Positions 17,905 through 25,292 of a stretch of 64,000 bases of DNA are shown in pieces. Source of the DNA: Caulobacteraceae bacterium PMMR1 (GTDB lineage: Bacteria > Pseudomonadota > Alphaproteobacteria > Caulobacterales > Caulobacteraceae); the NCBI GenBank assembly GCA_000733915.1, contig JPOM01000001.1, forward strand, positions 1,054,001 to 1,118,000, read 5' to 3'. The stretch's first letter is position 1. Each line of letters opens with the position of its first letter. A model generated the notes under the pieces. It was not told where the DNA came from, made no database searches, and worked only from the letters and a program-made list of their open reading frames with translations. The translations under genes and the position numbers were made by a program.

Positions 17905-18273
17905 ATGCCCGCCTCCGTCTTCGAGATCACCAAGTCGGCGCAGTTCGACGCCGCCCACTTCCTGCTGGAGGGGCCCGACCCTGCCTACCGACGCGTGCAC
18001 GGCCACTCGTTCCAGGTCGAGGCGACGGTGCGGGGCGAGGCGGCGGGTCCGGTGGGCTGGGTGGCCGACCTGGGGAAGCTGGATCGGGCGCTGAAGGCCG
18101 CTGCGGCGCGGCTCGACCACGGCACGCTGAACGACGTCGACGGTCTGGAGAGCCCGACCTTGGAGCGCCTCTGCCTCTGGTTCGCCGACCAGCTTCGTGG
18201 TGAGTTCCCCAACCTCAGCCGGGTCACGGTCGCGCGACCGACGGTGGGAGAGCGCTGCGCGCTTGATCTCTGA
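17905..18273 (+). CDS. queD: 6-carboxytetrahydropterin synthase-like QueD (catalytic Cys replaced)
   Basis: PTPS/QueD fold enzyme expected to make 6-carboxytetrahydropterin from dihydroneopterin triphosphate. The zinc ligands are visible as H18 (DAAHF), H32 and H34 (VHGHSF), and the catalytic Asp-His pair as D71-H72 (RLDHGTLND), with a late Glu in GERCALDL. The usual catalytic cysteine four residues before the HGH motif is a tyrosine here (Y28 in PAYRRVHGH). Operon position directly after queE still argues for a queuosine role. 122 residues, normal. It may represent a variant subfamily using another base, or have altered activity. Confidence 0.86.
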   Translation: MPASVFEITKSAQFDAAHFLLEGPDPAYRRVHGHSFQVEATVRGEAAGPVGWVADLGKLDRALKAAAARLDHGTLNDVDGLESPTLERLCLWFADQLRGEFPNLSRVTVARPTVGERCALDL

Positions 18274-18382
18274 GGGGAACCGGGCGCGGCGCTCGAACGC
18301 TCCGGAGGTCGACCCGCGCGACCGCCGCCTCCGAACCCCAAGGGGGCGCGCGGCCCGTAGCCTTAAGAGAGCGAACCTCCCG

Positions 18383-19309
18383 ATGACCCGCCTTGCCCGT
18401 GTGCCGAGCTTCGCCGAGACGGCGGAGCAGGCGCTGAGCGACCCCTTGACCCTCCACCGGCGCCTGGCGCGCTGGAACCGCCGCCGCCTCGCCGTCCAGA
18501 TTCCCTCTGCAGACTGGGAGCGGGACTTGCGCGAGGAGCATGAGATGCGCCGCCTGGAGGGGCGCTACATCGAGGCGTTCCGCGCCGAGGTCGCTGACCG
18601 GGCCGCCGCCGCCCCGGCCGACGAAGATGGGTTCATCGCCTGGTTCGAGGAGCTGAAAGCCAGCGGCCCCGGCCAGGGCGACCCGCTGTTCCCCTGGCTC
18701 GCGCAGGAGGCGACGCTGGAGGATCTCCGCTGGTTCCTGACCCAGGAGGCGGCCGGGGAGGCCGGATTCGACGACCTCGTCGCCATGGCTCAGGTCAAGA
18801 TGCCCACGACCGCCAAGCTCGAGCTCGCCCGCAACTACTGGGACGAGATGGGCCGGGGCGCTGAGGGCGGCATGCACGGGCCGATGCTGGAGCGCACCGC
18901 CCGCGGCCTGCACCTCAGCCCCACCATCGAGGGCACGGCCTGGCAGAGCCTGGCGCTGGCCAACACCATGACGGCCTTCTCAACCACCCGCCGCTACGCC
19001 TATCACGCGGTGGGCGCGCTGGGCGTCGTGGAGCTGACTGCGCCCGGCCGCGTCGCCCAGGTGTCGGCGGGGCTGAAGCGCTGCGGCGTGGAGCCGAAGC
19101 TGCGCAAGTACTTCGAGCTACACGCCGTGCTTGACGTGAAACATTCCGAGGACTGGAATCGGGAGGTGCTGCGGCCCCTCGTGCGCGACCACCCTGAGAG
19201 CGTGCGCCCCCTGGCCGAGGGGGCTCTGATGCGGCTGACCTGCGGGGCGCGCTGCTTTGAGGCCTACCGCGCCCACCTGTGGGCCGGCCCCGCCCGCGCC
19301 CGGGCGTAA
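18383..19309 (+). CDS. Iron-containing redox enzyme, haem-oxygenase-like fold
   Basis: A 308-residue alpha-helical protein of the haem-oxygenase-like diiron oxidase/oxygenase superfamily. Likely iron ligands lie in ELARNYWDEMGRG (E147, D154) and in YFELHAVLDVKHSEDW (E245, H247, D251, H254). Other family blocks are WFLTQEAAGEAGFDDLVAMAQ and a final helix with ARCFEAYR. The ATG at 18383 begins the conserved part; a longer open frame reaches back into queD and is rejected. It follows queD by 109 bases on the same strand. Related proteins include UndA- and SznF-type N- or C-oxygenases. The substrate is unknown. Confidence 0.8.
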   Translation: MTRLARVPSFAETAEQALSDPLTLHRRLARWNRRRLAVQIPSADWERDLREEHEMRRLEGRYIEAFRAEVADRAAAAPADEDGFIAWFEELKASGPGQGDPLFPWLAQEATLEDLRWFLTQEAAGEAGFDDLVAMAQVKMPTTAKLELARNYWDEMGRGAEGGMHGPMLERTARGLHLSPTIEGTAWQSLALANTMTAFSTTRRYAYHAVGALGVVELTAPGRVAQVSAGLKRCGVEPKLRKYFELHAVLDVKHSEDWNREVLRPLVRDHPESVRPLAEGALMRLTCGARCFEAYRAHLWAGPARARA

Positions 19310-19326
19310 GCGGGGCCGGCCCGGGG

Positions 19327-19488
19327 CTATTTGCGGGCGTCGTTGGCGGTGCTGGTCACCGCATGGCCCGCGGCGCTGACGTCGCGACCGATGCCGGCGA
19401 CGGTGTTGCAGGCGGCGAGCGTCAAAGCGGCCAGGGCCAGGGCCCCGGACGCCAGGGCGGCGGAGGGCAGGAGGATGGGCTTGCGCAT
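19327..19488 (-). CDS. Entericidin-like small lipoprotein
   Basis: A 53-residue lipoprotein: positively charged MRK, a hydrophobic stretch, lipobox LTLAAC with Cys 27, then NTVAGIGRDVSAAGHAVTSTA, which closely matches the entericidin A/B (EcnAB) family. GGAGA lies about 7 bases before the ATG. Entericidins are small membrane lipoproteins linked to envelope stress and programmed lysis in enterics; in alphaproteobacteria their role is unclear. It is convergent with the diiron gene, with 17 bases between stops. Confidence 0.87.
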   Translation of the reverse strand: MRKPILLPSAALASGALALAALTLAACNTVAGIGRDVSAAGHAVTSTANDARK

Positions 19489-19549
19489 AGGCAGATCTCC
19501 GGGATGAAGAGCTAAGCTGAGCCGCCGGGGAGATAGACGCAGCCCGCCT

Positions 19550-19594
19550 CGCCTTCAACGCCCCCGCCTTCAACGCCCCAGCTTTCAACGCCTC
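19550..19594. repeat. 15-bp tandem repeat
   Basis: Three copies of a unit close to cgccttcaacgcccc, the last diverged. It lies in the gap between the entericidin gene and the IS256 element where no credible gene is seen. Confidence 0.6.
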
Positions 19595-19656
19595 CGCTGT
19601 TCGATGGCGAGCCTCGGCGTCGCCCTTCGTCCGCGCCTCCCGCGGGCAGAGGCCAT

Positions 19657-20852
19657 GGTCGTGTCCCCAGACGTGGTGTAGCTGGGCGGTAGCGAAGCCG
19701 CTCGCGTAGCGCGCCCCCACAAGGCGCCGTAGCGAGCGAGCGGTGTCGCGCGGTGGTCATCTGCGATCATCGGTTAGGGTCGGATTTGCCTGACTCAACT
19801 CTGACCAAGGACCGAAGATGACCGAGGACATGATCGCCCTTGGCGGGCTGATGGAGAAGAGCGCCGACGCCGATTTGCTGCGCGAGATGATCGGCTTCGC
19901 CGCCCAGCGGCGGATGGAGCTGGAGGCGGGCCAGCTCACCGGCGCGGGGCATGGGGAGAAGAGCGCCGAGCGGCTGGTGCAGCGCAACGGCTATCGTGAG
20001 CGCGACGGGGAGACCCGCGCCGGGACCGTCGAGCTGCGCATCCCGAAGCTTCGGAAGGGCAGCTACTTCCCGTTCTTTCTCGAGCCACGGCGGCTGGCGG
20101 AGAAGGCGCTGACCGCAGTGATCCAGGAGGCCTGCGTCCAAGGCGTCTCCACCCGCTCGGTGGACGACCTGGTCCGGGCGATGGGCGGAGACCTTCTGGA
20201 CGGAGTTCCTGCGCAAGCTGGCCCGCCGCGGCCTGCGCGGCGTGAAGCTGGTCGTCTCCGACGCTCACGCGGGGCTGAAGGCGGTGGCCGCGCGGGTGCT
20301 GAGCGCCACTCACCAGCGCTGCCGCGTGCACTTCGCCCGCAACGCCCTGGCCCACGCTGGCAAGAACGGTCGGCGCGTGGTCTCGGCGCGGATGGCCGCC
20401 GCCTTCGCCCAGGATGACGCCGAGGCCGCAAAGGCCCAGTGGCGCAGGGTCTCCGACCAGCTGCGCCCCAAGCTGCCCAAGCTCGCCGAGCTGATGGACC
20501 GGGCCGAGGACGACGTGCTGGCCTACATGAGCTTCCCGGCCGCCCATCGGGTGAAGATCCACTCGGTGAACCCGATCGAGCCAGTGAACCGGGAGATCAA
20601 GCGGCGAACCGAGGTCGTCGGCATCTTCCCAAACGAGGCCGCGCTCGCCCGCCGCGTCGGCGCCATCCTGCTCGAGCAATCCGACGAATGGGCCGTCCAG
20701 CGCTCCCGCTACATGCCGCTGGAAAGCTTCGCACCGCTCAGCGATGATGCCCTCGTCCGCCTGCCCGCCATGGCCGCCTGACCAGACCCGGCCCAGCCGG
20801 AGATCGCGGGGATCACACCGCCGAAGCTACACCACGGCTCGGGACACGATCC
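19657..20852 (+). mobile_element. IS256-family insertion sequence, internally deleted
   Basis: Imperfect terminal inverted repeats bound the element: 19657-19690 on the left and 20817-20852 on the right. Both share the core TCGTGTCCC, CGTGGTGTAGCT and GCGGT. Between them is one broken Mutator-type transposase. The length is about 1.2 kb, with roughly 240 bases of transposase missing compared with the family. No matching target duplication is seen at the two ends, suggesting a deletion beside the element or recombination between copies. The right end abuts the csb1 pseudogene. Confidence 0.8.
19818..20781 (+). pseudogene. IS256-family (Mutator) transposase, deleted and frameshifted
   Basis: The N-terminal part reads [24 protein letters not shown] through [22 protein letters not shown], then jumps near 20188 to the frame of [18 protein letters not shown] and continues to LPAMAA. 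The missing piece, about 80 residues, is where the family keeps the first catalytic Asp (DATYVKVR region). The second Asp region [12 protein letters not shown] and the Glu motif NPIEPVNREIKRRTEVVGIFP remain. The element is therefore unable to move on its own but could be mobilised in trans through its intact ends. Confidence 0.87.
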
Positions 20853-22050
20853 CAGCTTGTCCTGCGGCGTCAGCCGCACCGGCTCATCCTGGAGGGCGAG
20901 GCCGGCAGCCTTCGCTCGGTCGTAGGCTTCGCGTTACAGGGCGCGCACCGCCTCCCGGCTCAGATCGACCTCCGGCGCGGAACCGTCGGCCTGGACACGC
21001 TGCAGCGGCGCACGGCCCTCGCATACCAGGTCGCAGCGGGAGCGCAGCGCATAGCCGTGCGCATCCTGCTCGGCGATTGCTAGAAGTCCCAGGGCCGCGA
21101 GATAGGCGCGGCCCGCCTTGTCCCTCTCTCCGCCGCCGAACCCTAGCCGCCGCAGCCCCGCGAAACTGATCACCGCAGTATGCTCGGCGTAGTCGCATGT
21201 GATCCCGAGCGGATCGACTTGTGGCGGAACATTGCCGTGATTGATCTTCGCGGGCGATCCTGGGGCGCCAGACCACTTCTTACGCCCGGAATAGAGGATT
21301 GGCTCGCCCCCTTTGCCCTTCGCTGCCTGCTCCGGAAGGCAGTCTAGCCGTTCGCATCGTCCTTGGCTTGATAGATGCGGACCTTCTTCAAAGTCCCGAG
21401 AGGATCGATGCGGCTGCCGGTCCGCCGCCCAGCCGTACGCACCTCGATTTCGCCGGTGCGGTTGTCGATCGCTTCCACGCTGACGCCCACGGCCGCGATT
21501 TCCGACACGAGCGCACGCGGGAACTTGGCGCCGAGGCCGCCGCCTTCGCCTGTTGAGTTCCAGGCTCCGAAGAGGAGCGCGGTGGGCGAGACCTCCAGGA
21601 GCGCGGAGGCGTCGGCCGGCTTGGCCTGAGCCAGCCGCCGACCCAGTTCGCTCTTCGGGAACGGCTGGCCGTCCAAGTCGCTGTCGCGCAGGATTGCGTC
21701 TTAGACGCGGTGGGGCGCGTCCAGAGAGGTGATCTCGGTCAGCCCTGCCAGCTGAGCCCGGCGGAAGTCGACCATGACGTGCGGCACCACCACGGCACCG
21801 TCGCGAATCGCGCCGAGTAGGGCCTCCTCCAGCCGGTTGGCTTGGCTTTGGACACTGTCAACCAGGGCGCACCAAACGTCTTCGCCATTGACCCGACGCC
21901 GCTCGAGTACGTGCCGTGGGCCGTTCCGGCCCTCGCCCGGGTAAGTCGGTGGGAAGATCTTGTCTCTTGACCGCCGACCGGCTGCAGGCGCTGGCGACGG
22001 CGGAGCGCGGCGTCTTGCGCGACCGCGCGGCTGAGTTCGTGGTAGTCCAT
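20852..22050 (-). pseudogene. csb1: CRISPR-associated Csb1 / Cas7 (type I-G, formerly I-U) pseudogene
   Basis: Remnant of the backbone RAMP protein of a type I-G Cascade. Read across frames from the ATG at 22050 it gives RLQPVGGQ, GDKIFPPTYPGEG, LVDSVQSQANRLEEALL, SLDAPHRV, DAILRDSDLDGQPF, PTALLFGAWNSTGEGGGLG, KFPRALVSEI, GSRIDPLG, INHGNVPPQVDPLGITCDYA, AGLRRLGFGGG and RSRCDLV, the conserved order of the GSU0053/Csb1 family. Lesions: a one-base loss after codon 28 (near 21966), an in-frame TAA at 21701-21703 where an aromatic residue is expected, TAG at 21344-21346 where Trp is expected, a frame change just beyond it, and TAA at 20934-20936. After the last stop the frame continues (REAYDRAKAAGLALQDEPVRLTPQDKL) until cut by the IS256 right end. 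No other intact cas gene or array is seen nearby. Confidence 0.85.
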
Positions 22051-22511
22051 CAGCCCCCCTTCGCCTCAGTAAGCCTTTCCAGTCCGGCGCTACCTTGGCG
22101 TGAGATGGGAAGGGCTGGCTTCCTGCGCGCCAGGTGGCGTTCTGTCGCAAGCTCCCGCGGCAGCTTTAGAGCGATGCCCCGCACGCCGACCCCGAAGCGT
22201 CTGGACCTGTTGCGATGACTGCATCGCCGCCCGGCAGCCCGTGGCCTGCGCTCTCGCGGGTGATGGGGCGCGACCACAGGCGGGTGCAAGAGAATGTTGA
22301 CGCGCCTGCTCACGGGTGCAGAACTTCCCGCGCCGGCTCATTCGGGTCGGCGTTGCGGGTCGCTGGCGAAGGTTGAGGAGCGCGGGCTCCTAAGCGGCGG
22401 AGGCCGCCGGAGCGGGCTGGCGCCCGGCCATAGCCGCGAGGTATTCGCATCTCGGGGGTGAGGACCTCCATCATCTGGCGACCCTCGATCCACAGCTCGA
22501 CCACGCCGAAC
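22051..22511. other. Degenerate interval between csb1 and the tetR remnant
   Basis: No convincing gene is seen in these 461 bases. On the minus strand a frame ending LERLTEAKGG stops in a TGATG overlap with the csb1 start. That looks like the tail of a coupled upstream gene, possibly another cas gene, but the upstream reading is broken and not recognisable. The sequence near 22330-22500 carries unrelated fragments. Confidence 0.4.
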
Positions 22512-22788
22512 ATGCCGGGCGAGGGCGAGGCGGTGCTGAACCACGTCACCCTGGCGGAGCGCGCGGGCGTGGCGCGGCGGACGGTCTACCGCTACTTCCC
22601 GGACCGGCCGGCGCTGATGGACGCCGCCCTGCAGCGCGTGCGTGAGCTGGCCGGGCCGCAGGTCGCCTATCCGGAAAGCGCCGAGGAGCTGCTGGCGACG
22701 CTGGAGCCGATCTACACGGGCTTCGACGCCATCGCGCCGATCAACGTCATGCTTCGCGCCACGCCGCAGGGCCGGGCCCTCAGGCTAG

Positions 22789-23630
22789 GCTCAAGACTCA
22801 TTCACAGCCAGAAGGACAGTAGCGCTGCAAGGGCGACGGCGGAGAGGAAGTTGGCCGCGAGCTTGTCGTAGCGGGTGGCGACGCGGCGGAAGTCCTTGAG
22901 CCTGCAGAAGGCGTTCTCGATCCGGTGGCGCTCTCGGTAGCGGTCTTGATCGTAGGCGATGCGGCGTTTGCGGGTGCTTCGGCCTGGGATGACCGGCACG
23001 GCTCCGGACTGCCGCAGCATCCGGCGGAGCGCGTCGGCGTCGTATCCCTTGTCGGCCAGCACGTAGCGGGCGCCTTGGGCGCGGGCGAGCAGGGCCGGCG
23101 CGACAGTAATGTCGGAGACGTTGCCCGGGGTCAGCGTCAGCGCGAAGGGGCGCCCGACGGTGTCGGTGAGGACATGAACTTTGGTGGTCTGACCGCCGCG
23201 CGAGGGGCCGATCGCCTGCGCCCGCGCCCCCCTTTTCCGCCGAAGGCCGAGCGCTGCGCCTTGACGTAAGTGCTGTCCACCGCGGTGCTTTTCGTCACCG
23301 CGCCGGAGGCGGCGAGCGCTTCCAGCAGCTGGATCCAGAACCGTCGGCGAGACCATCGGTTGAACCGGTTGTAGACCGTCGTGTGCGGGCCGTAGTCGCC
23401 GGGGCAGTCCTGCCAGCGGCAACCCACCTTCAGCACGTGGAGGATGCCCGAGATCACCCGCCGGTCGTCCACCCGCCTGGCGCCGGGCTGGTTCTGCGGC
23501 AGGTGCGGCTCGATCGCCGCCCACTGCTCGTCCGACAACCAGAACAGGCCCATGCCCCCCTCCAACGCCGCTCAGGGCGCCGGAATCATGATTTGCCCAC
23601 CGGCCTCAAGCGCGTGATTGGGTTTGGAGC
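22789..23630 (-). mobile_element. IS5-family (IS427-like) insertion sequence
   Basis: An 842-bp element. Its ends read GCTCAAGACTCATTCAC on the left and, reverse complemented, GCTCCAAACCCAATCAC on the right, so imperfect inverted repeats of about 17 bases. It is flanked by CTAG at 22785-22788 and 23631-23634, a clean 4-bp target duplication. It contains a two-frame transposase and sits inside a tetR gene. The exact duplication and coherent transposase suggest a recent insertion. Confidence 0.88.
22802..23553 (-). CDS. IS5-family transposase, two frames joined by probable -1 frameshifting
   Basis: The first frame from the ATG at 23553 reads MGLFWLSDEQWAAIEPHLP, then VISGILHVLKVGCRWQDCPGDYGPHTTVYNRF and the first catalytic Asp region STAVDSTYVKAQRS. 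The second frame carries SRGGQTTKVHVLTDTVGRP, VLADKGYDADALRR (second Asp) and RYRERHRIENAFCRLKDFRRVATRYDK (Glu motif). The switch lies at an A4-G6 run near 23228-23240 (GGAAAAGGGGGG on the coding strand), a classic -1 slippery site used by this IS group. All DDE residues are present, so it is probably active. About 250 residues when joined. Confidence 0.85.
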
Positions 23631-23993
23631 CTAGCTCAAAAACAGAAGCGGGTGGCGAGCTACACCAAGGCGCTGGCCGAGGCGGTGAAGGAACTTCCCA
23701 AGGAGGACCGCAAGCTGGCCACCGCCATGCTGCAGGTGCTGCACACCACCCCTTGGCTCGAAATGCGCGACCAGTGGGACCTGGACGGCCGCCAGATCGC
23801 CCGCGCCGCCGCCTGGGCGGTGCGCACGCTGCTGAAGGACCTCAAGACGCGACGCGGCCTGCCGCTCGACCAAGAGGTCGAGACATAAGGCGATGAGCGC
23901 GGGTTGAGTTCTTGAGTCGCCAAGCCCAAGCCCCAGGGGCCTCCACGCAGGGTCAAGCCCGTTTCACACCGGTCTGAGCTTAGATCGGATGGA

Positions 23994-24083
23994 TGGCGGT
24001 GAGAGAGGGATTCGAACCCTCGATACGGTTTCCCGTATACACGCGTTCCAGGCGTGCGCCTTCAACCACTCGGCCACCTCACC
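23994..24083 (-). tRNA. tRNA-Ser (anticodon GGA)
   Basis: A class II tRNA on the minus strand: acceptor GGTGAGG pairing with TCTCACC, D-arm GGCCGAGTGGTTGAAGGC, anticodon loop CTGGAAC, long variable arm TATACGGGAAACCGTATC, and T-arm GGTTCGAATCC. Encoded CCA end. 90 bases. Confidence 0.94.
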
Positions 24084-24317
24084 CCGACCGCGGCGCGCGC
24101 TGGCGCGGCCTGCCGGAAGGCGCGGGACTATACTCAGGCGCGGCCCCGGGGCAAGCGGCTGTCTGGGATCAGCACATGTGAGACAGGGGCATTGAGAGGG
24201 GCCCGTCCCATTCACGCCATGAGCCGGCTCCAGTTGGCCTTGGCCATCTCTGGCGCCACCTCCGCCGCGCGCGGCGAAAGGGGCGCCTCCTGTGCGCGCC
24301 CGGGCGAATCCAGACTT

Positions 24318-24353
24318 GAGCGAGACGGCCCAAGACGGAGGTCGACTAGCGGG
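24318..24353. repeat. Left copy of an imperfect direct repeat flanking the low-GC segment
   Basis: A 36-base stretch matching 25651-25686 at 28 of 36 positions, with an uninterrupted 13-base core GAGACGGCCCAAG. The two copies bracket a low-GC segment of about 1.3 kb, and the right copy runs into the 3' end of tRNA-Ser(TGA). This is a layout expected of attachment-site-like repeats, but the match is imperfect. Confidence 0.45.
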
Positions 24354-24355
24354 CC

Positions 24356-24619
24356 ATGCCCGAAGATGATGAGCAGGCTGGCCATCCAGAGACCCCAGCG
24401 GCCGCTGTCAGTCTTGATATATTCTCAGCAAAGATTAGTGTCCAGATCGTGGGGTTGGGGGCGAACGAAAAAATTTTCAAGACGACGGCTGAACTGGCGG
24501 GGCGAAAACGCTTCATCCCAGCTTCTTCCGATTCGGCTGAGGGCCACATTCCGCCAAAAGTCGGTCGACTGTCCCGTCCTAGCGACCCCCTGATCCTGTC
24601 AGGTGCGCTCTACACATAA
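24356..24619 (+). CDS. Hypothetical protein in low-GC segment
   Basis: An open frame of 87 residues (MPEDDEQAGHPETPAAAVS to LILSGALYT) with no recognised domain. The base composition is visibly lower in GC than the neighbourhood. It precedes the UDG-like gene by 9 bases on the same strand. No strong ribosome site is seen, so coding status is uncertain. Confidence 0.35.
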   Translation: MPEDDEQAGHPETPAAAVSLDIFSAKISVQIVGLGANEKIFKTTAELAGRKRFIPASSDSAEGHIPPKVGRLSRPSDPLILSGALYT

Positions 24620-24628
24620 GGAGAACTG

Positions 24629-25250
24629 ATGTTTCAGCCGTGGTTTTGTCCGGAACTTTGGGGTGCGCAGGAAAATGCCTTGCGCGGTGTTCGCCTCCTA
24701 GTCCTGGGTGAGTCGCACCACCACGAGGATCCGAGTCTCACCGGGAAGGCTCACCCTGGAATGACCGTGGACGTGATCGAAAAGTACGCAATCCGCGAAT
24801 GCTCGCGGTTCTTCGGCGGTGTAATGCAAGCGGTGGCCGGCCGACGGTGGGCGGACTCTTGCGAACAGGAACGACGGGCTTTCTGGCAGTCGGTCCTCTT
24901 CTATAACTACGTCCCTGTTTTATTCGGCACAACCTCTCGAATTCGTCCGAAACAATGGATGTGGGGAGGGCGCTGCTGTGCCGTTCGCACGAGTGCTCGA
25001 AGAGCACAAGCCCGAGGCCGTCCTGGTCTGTGGTTATGACCTTTGGGGGTGGGTCGTGCACGGGATGTCGGGCATGAAGGACACTCCGTGGGAGGAAAAG
25101 TCCTACTCGGAACTGAGCAAGCCCGTCGTGTTCCAGAAGATGGCTGGAGCGACGGCGATGCGAATGCAGCACCCATCGTCCACCGGGTACTCCGCCGATC
25201 ACTGGCGGAAGCCCGTCGCTGATGTTCTGAACTCTGCCAAAACTGTCTAA
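24629..25250 (+). pseudogene. Uracil-DNA-glycosylase-superfamily-like gene, frameshifted
   Basis: It begins at an ATG with AAGGAG 7 bases upstream. The first frame reads MFQPWFCPELWGAQENALRGVRLLVLGESHHHEDPS through FWQSVLFYNYVPVLFG to RPKQWMWG. The second frame continues as AVPFARVLEEHKPEAVLVCGYDLWGWV to MRMQHPSSTGYSADHW and ADVLNSAKTV. One extra G in the GGGG run at 24963-24966 explains the switch; removing it gives about 206 continuous residues. GESHH near the start and a late HPSS motif resemble motifs A and B of the uracil-DNA glycosylase fold, but this is pattern-level similarity only. It lies in a low-GC acquired segment. A sequencing error in the G run is possible. Confidence 0.6.
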
Positions 25251-25292
25251 ACCGCGCTCCACAACGGGGCGCACTGCCCCCTTGGAGCAATC

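Larger units (their letters stand above)
22512..23888 (+). pseudogene. TetR/AcrR-family regulator split by an IS5-family element
   Basis: The 5' part (22512-22788) encodes EGEAVLNHVTLAERAGVARRTVYRYFPDRPALMDAAL, the TetR helix-turn-helix, and the start of the ligand domain to TPQGRALRL. The 3' part (23631-23888) encodes QKQKRVASYTKALAEAVKELPKEDRKL through GLPLDQEVET with its own stop. Removing the IS and one CTAG copy joins the halves exactly in frame (RALRL-AQKQKR). About 20 N-terminal residues before the helix-turn-helix are not convincing, so the gene may already have lost its 5' end. The target genes are unknown. Confidence 0.82.

Noticed and set aside
19512-19760. Minus-strand open frame reading through the left IS256 end
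   Set aside because: It is composed of IS terminal sequence and the 15-bp repeat; no ribosome site and no domain.
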